DNA of 64,000 nucleotides from JASLEW01 sp035544895 (GTDB lineage Bacteria; Acidobacteriota; Thermoanaerobaculia; Multivoradales; UBA5704): positions 1 to 64,000 of the forward strand of contig DASZZM010000015.1 in NCBI GenBank assembly GCA_035544895.1, written 5' to 3'. Of the stretch, positions 32,534-39,365 are shown piece by piece. How positions within the stretch are numbered: position 1 is the first letter of the stretch; the number at the start of each line of letters is the position of its first letter. Under the pieces are notes generated by a model. It was not told where the DNA came from. It ran no database searches and was given only the letters and a program-made list of their open reading frames with translations. Position numbers and translations under genes: made by a program.

Positions 32534-34762
32534 TCACCTCACGAGGACCAGGGCCTGCGCCTGCTTGTACAGCAGCGACAGCCAGCGCCCGACCGCCGCC
32601 GTCGCGGCCCTGGCGCAGCGCATCGAGATGACCCGGGGCGGTGCGCTGCGCCAGGCGGCGCCCTGGGCCAGGCTCGCCGCCGCCTGCATGGGCGCCACGC
32701 CCTGACGCATCGCATGAGCGGTCCACGCCAGGGCCGCCCGCTCCGGCGCGCCGGCAAACCGTGGATGGCCGAGAAACGCGGCCGCCGGCAGCACCCGGCG
32801 CGATCCCGGCGCCTCGACGTGGACCGCCAGCCGGTACGCCGCCGCGGCGCACCCCTGATAGTCGGCCACCGCGCCGCGCAGCCGCTCCAGGCCGCCGACC
32901 GCCGCCGCGCCGGGGGTCTCCACACCGTGTCCCGGTCGCACCGCGGCCCCGTCTCGCTGCGCCCGGAGGCGCCGGCGCCGCACCTCCCGCGCGGCGCCGA
33001 GCAGCGCGCGATGCAGCCGCGGCAGCTCCGCCAGCGCCGCGGCCGGACCGTCCCGCGCCGCGCGCACCGGCACCGGCGCCGGCATCCGGCCGGTCGCCGC
33101 GCGCAGCGCGAGCGCCGCCTCGCGTCCGAGCCGCGCCAGGCTCTCGGCGGTCAGGTCGCCCCAACGCAGCCGGGCCAGCGCGCCGTCGAGCCCCGCGCCG
33201 CTGCCGCCGTCGGCGTTGATCCGCAGCCACCGCCATCCCAGCTCGACGTCGGCCTGTGCGGCCAGGTAGCGCCGCAGCCCGTTCGCCCGCCGCCTGACCA
33301 GCTCGTCGCGATACTCGCTTGGCTGAGTGACCGTGCCCTGGTCCAGGCGCTCGATCTGGGACGTCACCTGGGTCAGGAGCTTTCTGGCCGTGCGCCGCTC
33401 GGCTCCAAACTCGCGCCTGCCCTCTGCCACCATGGCGGCGTGGTGGCGTGCCACCGCCTCTCGGACCTCGCCCAGCGCCTCGACCGACGGTCTCGCCTCG
33501 AGCGCCTTGAGCGCCCCCTCCAGCCTCTGCCGCGCCGCGCGCACGGTCCTGCCCGCGCCGCCTCCGCCCGCCGCGCCCGGCCCGTCGCCGGCTCTCTCCT
33601 CCCGCTTCCCGGCGCCGTAGCCCCGCGCCAGACTCAGCTTGCGGTGGAGCAGCCGTACATAGGCCGCCCGCTTCCAGCGCGTCGGACGCCTCGTCAAGCC
33701 CGGCTCCAGCCGCTCCGCCTCGCGGCCGAGCCGCCGCTCCTCGAGCCGCGCCACCCGCGCCTCCAACGCCTCGCGACGGGCCTCGAGCTCGCGCGCGCGC
33801 AGCGCCGCGCGCTCATAGGCCAGAAGATTCGCCGCGTCCGGCAGCCGTGCCGCCCGCCCTTCGGCGGCCGTCAGCTCCGCGGCCACGCGCTCGTCCGTGC
33901 GCATCGCCGCATGCAGCTCGCGCCGCTGGTCGAACTCGAACCGGTCCAGCTCCAGCTCGGCTGCGGTCAGCTCGGCCAGGGCCGCCCGCCCGCCACGCCC
34001 GTCCCCCTTCTGGTCGAAGAGCCGCCGGCTCGCCTCGTAGTTCGCCAGCAGCTCGCCCAGCCGCACCTCGTCCGCAGCCTGCGCCGCTTGCGCCCACAAC
34101 CCCAGCTCGCCGCCCCCGAGCCGTCGAGCCTCAACCTCACCCCGCATGCCGCCCGCCGCCTCGCCCGGCCTCGCCACGGCTTCGCTCTCCGCGGCCAGGG
34201 CCACGTGCCCCGCGCCACCGAATCCCGCGTCCGCCAGCCCCATGGCTGCGGCGCGTTCGGCAACCGCGTGCCCTCGGCCGGCCGCGACGCCCGCCGCCTC
34301 CCCGAGCGCCACTCCCGGCTCAACCGCCGGCTCGTTGATTTCCCCTGATATCCCCGCCGTCGCCCTCAGCCTCGCCCCGAGCAGACCGTCGAGCCGCCCT
34401 TCGAGCGTGCGCAGCTCGCGGTAGGTGGCAATGACCCGCTGCGCCCCGGCGCGCTCCCTTGCCGTCGCCGGCCGCTCGCCCGGCTCCGTGCCCAGCCGTG
34501 CCCTGGCCCTGGCATAACCCTCCCGCGCCCTCTCGAGCCGCGCGGCGGTCCGCTCGATCTCCCGCCAGTTGCCGGGATCGGCGGGCGTGGCGCCGAAAAA
34601 CGCCTCGCCATAGGCGCGCTCGAACTCCGCCATCAACCGCTCCTCGCCGGCCACCACGCCGACCTCATGCTCGACCCGCGACTGCAGAGTCTCCGCTTCG
34701 CGCTCGGCGCGCGCCGCCGCCGTCTCCACGCTCCGCCGGCCCCCACCGGCCTTGCCTCTCAT
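32534..34762 (-). CDS. Relaxase-tail paralogue 3: coiled-coil protein with conserved C-terminal module
   Basis: A 742-residue protein. The ATG at 34762 is preferred over an upstream GTG because it lines up with the other two paralogues and shares their leader. The N-terminus has HEVGVVAGEERLMAEFERAY then FFGATPADP and RTLEGRLDGLLGARL. The second half has the RFEFDQRREL block, the coiled coil (LEARREALEARVARLEERRL), RWGDLTAESLARLGREAAL, and the C-terminal module at 657-742 (VLPAAAFLGHPRFAGAPERA start, Trp, Arg-Gln-Gly, final Trp). No other domain is visible. It is upstream of paralogue 2 with 86 bases between them. It shares its possible roles with the other two: relaxosome assembly or transferred substrate. 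Confidence 0.75.
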   Translation of the reverse strand: MRGKAGGGRRSVETAAARAEREAETLQSRVEHEVGVVAGEERLMAEFERAYGEAFFGATPADPGNWREIERTAARLERAREGYARARARLGTEPGERPATARERAGAQRVIATYRELRTLEGRLDGLLGARLRATAGISGEINEPAVEPGVALGEAAGVAAGRGHAVAERAAAMGLADAGFGGAGHVALAAESEAVARPGEAAGGMRGEVEARRLGGGELGLWAQAAQAADEVRLGELLANYEASRRLFDQKGDGRGGRAALAELTAAELELDRFEFDQRRELHAAMRTDERVAAELTAAEGRAARLPDAANLLAYERAALRARELEARREALEARVARLEERRLGREAERLEPGLTRRPTRWKRAAYVRLLHRKLSLARGYGAGKREERAGDGPGAAGGGGAGRTVRAARQRLEGALKALEARPSVEALGEVREAVARHHAAMVAEGRREFGAERRTARKLLTQVTSQIERLDQGTVTQPSEYRDELVRRRANGLRRYLAAQADVELGWRWLRINADGGSGAGLDGALARLRWGDLTAESLARLGREAALALRAATGRMPAPVPVRAARDGPAAALAELPRLHRALLGAAREVRRRRLRAQRDGAAVRPGHGVETPGAAAVGGLERLRGAVADYQGCAAAAYRLAVHVEAPGSRRVLPAAAFLGHPRFAGAPERAALAWTAHAMRQGVAPMQAAASLAQGAAWRSAPPRVISMRCARAATAAVGRWLSLLYKQAQALVLVR

Positions 34763-34797
34763 CGGGCCGACGCTAGAGCCCGCCGCTACCGGCGGTA
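34763..34797 (-). promoter_or_regulatory. Shared 5' leader of the relaxase-tail paralogues (copy 3)
   Basis: A perfect CCGCCG/CGGCGG hairpin (34780-34785 and 34790-34795, four-base loop) is followed toward the gene by CTAG (34773-34776), GCGTCGGCCCG and the ATG at 34762. The arrangement matches the leader of paralogue 2. Confidence 0.45.
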
Positions 34798-35089
34798 GAA
34801 ACTCCTCACCTGCTGACTTGGACCGCCGCGAGATCGGCCCCGAAAACATCGTCGGCTACGGCCTGATCAACGCCTCCACGGCACCGGCGGGGCAGCAGAA
34901 CGAGGGGCCGACGCGTAGAGAGATGCACCGAGGTGCGACATCTCGACGAGGGGAGCCGCTGACCAAAGACGGGCCTGCGCGCTCGGAAAGCATCGCAGCG
35001 GCGCGACGTCAGCCATCCGGCCCTGGAGCGCGCCGCGCTCGCTGCGAAGGCGCCAGAGAGCGAAGCCCCACTGGCGAGCCACACGCTCT
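34763..35089. other. Intergenic upstream of the paralogue operon
   Basis: A 327-base region between the paralogue 3 start and the end of the XRE gene at 35090. Apart from the leader hairpin at 34780-34795 I see no gene, no clear -35/-10 pair and no RNA. It probably holds the main promoter of the P3-P2 operon. Confidence 0.4.
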
Positions 35090-35347
35090 TCATGGCCCGC
35101 CGGCGGGCCTCACCTCCGAGGGACTGAGAAGCGCCCGGCCGAACTCCTGCCAGGAGAAGCCCAGGGTGGCGAGGAGCTTCACCACGTCGTAGAGGTTGGG
35201 GATCTGCCGGCCGGTCTCGTAGGTCGAAAGCTTGCCCCGGCTGATGCCGATGAGATCGGCCAGCATGCCCTGGGTAAGGTCTCGCTGCTCGCGGAGGTGC
35301 CGGAGCGCTCCGCCCACTTGCCGAGCGACCTCGCGATCAAACGCCAT
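35090..35347 (-). CDS. XRE-family helix-turn-helix protein
   Basis: 85 residues from the ATG at 35347, where the HTH begins (AFDREVARQVGGALRHLREQ, then RDLTQGMLADLIGISRGKLS with the recognition helix and TYETGRQIPNLYDVVKLLAT). It is a Cro/C1 five-helix domain with a short tail. It overlaps the end of the upstream gene by 11 bases, so the two are one operon. A small DNA-binding protein coupled to a small unknown protein is the layout of some toxin-antitoxin pairs, but here the HTH protein is second. It probably controls its own operon. Confidence 0.8.
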   Translation of the reverse strand: MAFDREVARQVGGALRHLREQRDLTQGMLADLIGISRGKLSTYETGRQIPNLYDVVKLLATLGFSWQEFGRALLSPSEVRPAGGP

Positions 35348-35681
35348 GGAACTCCACCCCGAAGGGTGCCCCCGAGGCTTCCGGCGCCTGTCTGATGTGC
35401 AGCAGCTGATACTTGGCCGCCGGCGGCAGGTTGGCGTTGTCCATCTCTTCGAGCGCGTTCCACTGCGCCCACCAGCGACCGGCGCCAAACCACACGGTGA
35501 GGCCGGCCTGGTCGGCGTTGTAGAACGGCATCCCGTCCTCGGTGCCAGGCGGCACTCGGAAATGGACGGCCACCGTCGCGTCGTAAAGGGCGCGGCGGGT
35601 TGCCTCGGTTACCTCGGAGAGATCGATCCGCGGCGGGTGAGGTGGGGCGATCGGCGGGCTAAACTGCGTCGAGCCGGGCAT
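35337..35681 (-). CDS. Small unknown protein paired with an XRE regulator
   Basis: A 114-residue protein with AAGGAGG eight bases before the ATG at 35681. It has an N-terminal Pro-rich stretch followed by a compact region rich in aromatic residues (LTVWFGAGRWWAQWNALEEM; KYQLLHIRQAPE). It lacks catalytic motifs known to me. It overlaps the XRE gene downstream by 11 bases and diverges from another XRE gene at 35828. A toxin role is possible from the layout but not shown by sequence. Confidence 0.55.
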   Translation of the reverse strand: MPGSTQFSPPIAPPHPPRIDLSEVTEATRRALYDATVAVHFRVPPGTEDGMPFYNADQAGLTVWFGAGRWWAQWNALEEMDNANLPPAAKYQLLHIRQAPEASGAPFGVEFHGV

Positions 35682-35792
35682 GGGGTGTACCTCCTTGCCT
35701 GGTCAGGCTCCGGTGTCAGGTGTCGCCCTGCGCCGGGGCCGCTTGGTGGATTTCGGGGAGGAACAGCCCTCCCCTTCGGCGAGGAAGATCAT

Positions 35793-35822
35793 ACCCTATT
35801 TTGGGGTACCCCGAAACAGGGT
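35793..35822. promoter_or_regulatory. 30-bp near-perfect palindrome, probable XRE operator
   Basis: The stretch from ACCCTATTTTGGGG to CCCCGAAACAGGGT, centred on GGTACC, is symmetrical at 26 of 30 positions. It ends five bases before the ATG of the XRE gene at 35828, and no other dyad of this size is near. Binding there would block that gene's promoter or leader, so autorepression is likely. It could also influence the divergent operon starting at 35681. Confidence 0.65.
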
Positions 35823-35827
35823 AGAGA

Positions 35828-36064
35828 ATGCGGAGCGTGGCTCCCGTCTCCTCACCCGAGTACCAGCGGATGCTGCAGCGGCTCCGGCAAGCCCGCCTGG
35901 ATGCCGGCTTCACTCAGGTCGAGGTCGCCCAACGCCTGGGGCTGCGCCAGACCTTCGTCTCGAAAGTCGAGCTCGGCGAACGGCGGCTCGATGCCGTGGA
36001 GCTGGCCCGCTTCGCCGCGCTCTACGGCCGGCCCATCGGCTGGTTCCTGGAATCGGAGAGCTGA
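35828..36064 (+). CDS. XRE-family repressor
   Basis: A 78-residue single-domain regulator: YQRMLQRLRQARLDAGFTQV, EVAQRLGLRQTFVSKVELGE then RRLDAVELARFAALYGRPIG is a textbook Cro/C1 helix-turn-helix. It lacks an extra ligand domain. A 30-bp palindrome immediately upstream is its most likely binding site. It is divergent from the two-gene operon at 35090-35681 and may control it. The ATG has no ribosome-binding site at usual spacing because the palindrome occupies that position, so the message may be leaderless. Confidence 0.82.
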   Translation: MRSVAPVSSPEYQRMLQRLRQARLDAGFTQVEVAQRLGLRQTFVSKVELGERRLDAVELARFAALYGRPIGWFLESES

Positions 36065-36077
36065 GCTCGGGAGCTTG

Positions 36078-37484
36078 TTACCGCTCCCGGATCGCCAAGG
36101 TCAGGGTGAAGGTGTAATAAATGGGGATGGGTTTGCCCAGCCAGAGTGCCGGCTTGAAGCGCCAATCGCAGAGGGCGTCGAGGGTGTTGGCGTCGATGCC
36201 GACCGAAAGGCTGGGCCGCAGGAGGAGCAGGTCTTGCAGCATCCCGGCTTCGCTGACGATGCTCTTGATGACGAGCCGGCCCTGGATACCCAACTTCCTG
36301 GCGTAGGTCGGGAGGGCCGGATCCCGCCCGCCGAGACGCTCGGGGTTCGTGACCTCGCCCCTGCTAGCCTCGGCCCGAACCCCCGACCTCTCCCATTGCG
36401 ACCCGAGCGCACCCCAAGGGTGGCGCATCAGCAGGGCTCCCGCCGCGCCGAAAGCCGCCAGATCGGCGCCGACGAGGCGCGGCTCCAGGGTCTGCGCCGC
36501 CTGGAATCGGCAGATCGCCGCATCCTCGCGGCCGAGACCGGCGTCGGCCAGCGCCTTGAGCGCCAGGGCCATCGCCAGGAAGACACGCTTCTGCTCGGCG
36601 CCCTGGGCATCCTCCCAGATTTTCCGCAGCTTCTCGTCCGCTTCCGCGAAGCGCGCGGCCTTGAGCAATTGAAGCGGCTTGGCCAGCGGGCTCTGGCTGA
36701 AATTGGCGATCCGCTCGAGCGGCTGCTGCTCCGGGATGATCAGCTCGTAGAACGAGGCGACCGGCTCGCCCCCGGCCTGGGCCGGCGTGAACCGCCACCC
36801 CCGCAGCGCTTCGAGGACGACGCAGGTCAGGGCAGGCAAGGTGCTCGCGGCGACGACCGGGTAGCGCGGCCGCCCCTCCCGGTCGACGATCACCTCAACC
36901 CTCATCCCCAGCGGCAAGGTGCTCAAGGTGCCGGCTAGCCTGGGATCCTCGCCGGAGATCTTACGAGCAGGGGTGAGCGGTCCACTGCCGTCGCCCTCGC
37001 GCCGCACGACGACGCCGGCCGGCGCCTGGCCGAGCCGCCGCGGCAAGGTCTTGGCCAGGAGCCGCGCGGGCGCGCCATACCTGGAGAGATCGCCTGCGTC
37101 GCCAATCGCCTGCGCCACTTGCCAGTGCCAGAGAGCGTCCTCGTCGCGCCCCAGGCCTGCCTCGGCCACCGCGAGCTGAGACAAGGGCGTGAGGAGGTCG
37201 GTGTCTCTGCCTTGCAGCTGCTCGGCAATCGCGGTGCGCGCTTCCGCCTCGGCCGCCGCCCAGTCCCCGCGGCCGAGCAGCGGATCAACCTTCTCCTTGC
37301 ATCGCGTGCACTCGTAAGACTGCCGAGTCTTTGCCGGGCTCGGGCTAGCTCGCGCCGGAATGGTGCCGTTGTCTCCAGCCGGAGCGCTCGCCAGCGGCTC
37401 CCCTTGCGCCAGATGCGCGGAGACGGCAACCAGGCAGAGCGCTTGAATGCAGACCGAGCGGACTCCGCGAGTCCTTCGGTTCAT
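36078..37484 (-). CDS. Secreted protein with two TonB C-terminal-like domains
   Basis: A 468-residue protein from the ATG at 37484 (a TTG six codons upstream is possible). After a signal peptide (about residues 1-28) there is a CTRCKEK zinc-like knuckle, then helical TPR-like segments. The first TonB-C-like domain is LGMRVEVIVDREGRPRYPVV then LEALRGWRFTPAQAGGEPVA (about 190-250). After another helical part comes the second: IQGRLVIKSIVSEAGMLQDL then LDALCDWRFKPALWLGKPIP (about 400-460). Both carry the WRF/KPA strand pattern of TonB. TonB-C domains reach outer-membrane receptors or peptidoglycan. With no membrane anchor beyond the signal peptide, the role is uncertain. Confidence 0.7.
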   Translation of the reverse strand: MNRRTRGVRSVCIQALCLVAVSAHLAQGEPLASAPAGDNGTIPARASPSPAKTRQSYECTRCKEKVDPLLGRGDWAAAEAEARTAIAEQLQGRDTDLLTPLSQLAVAEAGLGRDEDALWHWQVAQAIGDAGDLSRYGAPARLLAKTLPRRLGQAPAGVVVRREGDGSGPLTPARKISGEDPRLAGTLSTLPLGMRVEVIVDREGRPRYPVVAASTLPALTCVVLEALRGWRFTPAQAGGEPVASFYELIIPEQQPLERIANFSQSPLAKPLQLLKAARFAEADEKLRKIWEDAQGAEQKRVFLAMALALKALADAGLGREDAAICRFQAAQTLEPRLVGADLAAFGAAGALLMRHPWGALGSQWERSGVRAEASRGEVTNPERLGGRDPALPTYARKLGIQGRLVIKSIVSEAGMLQDLLLLRPSLSVGIDANTLDALCDWRFKPALWLGKPIPIYYTFTLTLAIRER

Positions 37485-37561
37485 GAGAGCCCCCGCTGTC
37501 AACGGACACTTAGTCTATCAGCAACTGCGCGTCTGTCACGAGCTCGTGTCGGCAGGGCTCG

Positions 37562-37960
37562 CTATGGCAAGCCGAGCAACCGCCTGCGCAACCAGCGCAC
37601 CTCGGCCAGCAGCTCGTGCAGCGTCGGCCCGAGCCCCATCGGCGCCCGTCCCTGGTGGCACAGCTTGACCAGCTGGTTGAGGTTGTTGGCCAGCCTCCCG
37701 AGCTGCCCGACGCTCCTCACGTTGACCAGCGGCACCGGCGCCGGCGGTCCGCCGCGGCGCAGCGCCGACTCGCGCAGGAACGCCGACAGCGCCCGCCGGC
37801 TGCGCAGCGCCCGCCCGCGCACCGCCGCCGCCTCGGCGCCGCTCAGCAGCACCTCCACCCGCACCGTGCGCCGCCTCTCCGGCGGCAGCGGCGGCCGGCC
37901 CGGCGTGTGCGGCCGCCGTGGGTTGCCCTTCTCCCCCGGCCGCCCATCCTTCCGCCGCAT
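37562..37960 (-). CDS. MobC-like relaxosome accessory protein
   Basis: A 132-residue basic protein from the ATG at 37960 with GGAG upstream. The N-terminal 35 residues are Arg/Pro/Gly-rich. A ribbon-helix-helix-like strand then follows (RRTVRVEVLLSGAEAAAVRG, RALRSRRALSAFLRES), ending in VGQLGRLANNLNQLVKLCHQ, which is the characteristic MobC box (xxxLxRxGNNLNQLA). MobC proteins bind the origin of transfer and help the relaxase melt or nick it. In most elements mobC lies next to the relaxase; here about 12 kb separate them, apparently through insertions. The downstream TonB-like gene starts 78 bases later on the same strand. Confidence 0.78.
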   Translation of the reverse strand: MRRKDGRPGEKGNPRRPHTPGRPPLPPERRRTVRVEVLLSGAEAAAVRGRALRSRRALSAFLRESALRRGGPPAPVPLVNVRSVGQLGRLANNLNQLVKLCHQGRAPMGLGPTLHELLAEVRWLRRRLLGLP

Positions 37961-38056
37961 CAGCGCTCCGTCCTTTCCACCGTCCACCACCTGTCCGTCG
38001 CCGCCTTGACCGTCGCGCTCTCGCCTCGCGCCCCGGTCGCCCGCAGGCACCCTCGC

Positions 38057-38467
38057 TCACCGCTCCGGCCTCGTTTCGGTAAACGACTCGCGCAGCGCCG
38101 GCCACGCCGCCCGCCGCGCCTCCCGCGCCTGCCCGAGCTTCTGCAGCGCCTCGAGCCGCGCGTAGACCTCGGCAAACACAACCGGCGCGAACCCGTCCCC
38201 GCTCGCCACCGCCGCCTCTCCCAGCCGCACCAGCTCCGCCGCCCCGAGCGGGTCGAGCATCCTGCCGAGCGCCGCCGCCATCGCCTCCTCGCGCGCCCGT
38301 CCCCCACCCGCGCCCCCGGCCATCGCCGCGCCGCGCGCCGCCCGCGCCAGCCCCGCGATGTCCCCACCCTCGATCCACTTCCGCAATCGCCGCTCGCGCC
38401 CGCGCACCGCCAGCGCCGCAGCGAACGCGATCACGATCGAGAACGCGATGAGCCCTGCCTCGAGCAT
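38057..38467 (-). CDS. Single-span membrane protein of the mobilisation region, unknown
   Basis: A 136-residue protein with GGGAGG seven bases before the ATG at 38467. One membrane span at residues 5-22 (GLIAFSIVIAFAAALAV) is followed by a basic patch and two long Ala/Arg/Leu helices. It lies directly upstream of the MobC-like gene on the same strand (97 bases between them) and could be part of the same operon. No family recognised. Confidence 0.55.
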   Translation of the reverse strand: MLEAGLIAFSIVIAFAAALAVRGRERRLRKWIEGGDIAGLARAARGAAMAGGAGGGRAREEAMAAALGRMLDPLGAAELVRLGEAAVASGDGFAPVVFAEVYARLEALQKLGQAREARRAAWPALRESFTETRPER

Positions 38468-38702
38468 CCTTGCCTCCCTTCACATGCGTCGCCGACTGTA
38501 CCGACGCCCCCCTGCCGCCTGCGCAAGTCAGACCCGAGTCCCGAGTCCCTGAACTCGCTTCCCCAGTCCCGCGCTGCGCCGCTACCTGTCGTGCTGCCCG
38601 CCGCCCTTCCCTGAGGCCGCAGGCCGCTCTCGCGTCCATCCCGTTAGACACCGCCGCATCAGCTCTCCGCCGCCCCGTCTGTGAGGAGGAATCGGCGTAG
38701 GA

Positions 38703-38758
38703 GCCAGCAATGTTTTGTTCCGGCGCAAAAAGCGCGCCGGAACAAAACAAAAGCTGGC
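38703..38758. repeat. Large inverted repeat (6-bp outer and 16-bp inner stems)
   Basis: The inner arms TGTTTTGTTCCGGCGC (38711-38726) and GCGCCGGAACAAAACA (38734-38749) are perfect complements with a 7-base loop. The outer arms GCCAGC (38703-38708) and GCTGGC (38753-38758) extend the structure across short A-rich bulges. As RNA it would be a very stable hairpin, and as single-stranded DNA a cruciform or transfer-origin stem. No T-run follows on the plus strand. The A-rich flanks could make it a terminator in the minus direction. Confidence 0.8.
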
Positions 38759-38787
38759 CAAGGGCTCCGCCCCTGGACCCTGAGAAT

Positions 38788-38805
38788 GGCGCGCGTCCGC
38801 GCGCC
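38788..38805. repeat. 18-bp GC palindrome
   Basis: GGCGCGCG and CGCGCGCC are perfect 8-bp arms separated by TC. It lies between the large hairpin at 38703-38758 and the palindrome at 38839-38858. Confidence 0.7.
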
Positions 38806-38838
38806 CACATGCGCCCTTCGGGGTAAAATAAAAGACGA

Positions 38839-38858
38839 AACTTTCACGCGTGAAAGTT
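38839..38858. promoter_or_regulatory. 20-bp perfect palindrome (AACTTTCACGCGTGAAAGTT)
   Basis: Every base pairs across the centre. Perfect 20-bp dyads are rare by chance and usually bind a dimeric protein. The half-site TTTCAC/GTGAAA recalls chromosomal parS half-sites, but the centre has two extra bases (CGCG, not CG), so it is not a canonical parS. It may bind the MobC-like protein, the relaxase, or a partition protein linked to the ParA at 47598-48371. Confidence 0.6.
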
Positions 38859-39365
38859 CCTGGACACTACCCAACCTGCTGAGCCGCCACACCTTCCGGC
38901 TACGTTCACATTTGGTCAAATTCCACGACACACCTTGGCACGCGCGGCCCCGTCACACTCTCGCCACGCGCGGACGGCCGATCCCTCGCCGCGACCGCAA
39001 CACGATCTTGCTGGGAAAATCAAAGGAGAGAATCTGGCGCATCCGCCAGGTCCGGGCGAGGTGGATGCCGGCGCGTGCCTCAGCTTTCTGCCATCGAATC
39101 GATCACTGCACTCGCTCGGCCTTCAGACCGGCCAGCACATGGGTCTGCGCTTTCATGCTCTCACCTCCTCTCCCTTGAGAGATCGCATGCTCTTCGCCTC
39201 CAGACCGGCATCCACCTTGCCGGCAGACTAACCATTCGCGTGCCGCCGCGAGAAAAAATCTGGCTCTCCTTCACTTGGTGTGGGCAGGCGGAGAGGCGTA
39301 CGCGCTTTACTTCCTGCGCGGGATGTTCGCCGCGGTGAAGCGGCTGGCGAGGAGGCGTGAATCAG

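Larger units (their letters stand above)
18366..38467. mobile_element. DNA-mobilisation region (relaxase, coupling protein, MobC-like); ends not defined
   Basis: The interval holds a VirD4/TraG coupling protein, a TraF-type peptidase, a MOBP relaxase, three paralogues of the relaxase tail and a MobC-like protein, almost all on the minus strand. No VirB/Mpf genes, integrase or direct repeats were found, so it is either a mobilisable element needing a helper or part of a larger element. The ParA at 47598-48371 may belong to it. Unrelated genes interrupt it at 28.1-29.8 kb and 35.1-37.5 kb. The limits given are the outermost mobilisation-type genes, not true element ends. Confidence 0.5.
38468..39365. 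other. Long intergenic region with three perfect inverted repeats; candidate oriT/replication or control region
   Basis: 898 bases without a supported gene, between the mobilisation-type gene at 38467 and the DUF5984-like gene. Within 38703-38858 lie three perfect inverted repeats (listed separately) in a locally AT-richer setting. Such clusters next to a MobC-like gene are typical of transfer origins, but no nick-site consensus is recognised. The remainder (38860-39365) shows nothing that I can support. Confidence 0.45.

Noticed and set aside
30959..34348. Long plus-strand frames opposite paralogues 2 and 3
   Set aside because: Composition is Arg/Pro/Ala-only with no motif or ribosome-binding site; the minus-strand paralogues explain the coding signal.
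18366..38467. Complete conjugative (self-transmissible) element
   Set aside because: No VirB4-type ATPase, channel or pilus genes and no integrase were found in the window.
38703..38758. Calling the large inverted repeat an integron attC site or a simple terminator
   Set aside because: It lacks the attC core-site consensus and an integrase. It has no T-run after the stem on the plus strand, so a terminator role is only possible on the minus strand.
38839..38858. Calling the 20-bp palindrome a parS site
   Set aside because: Half-sites resemble parS but the centre has two extra bases and no ParB gene is present.
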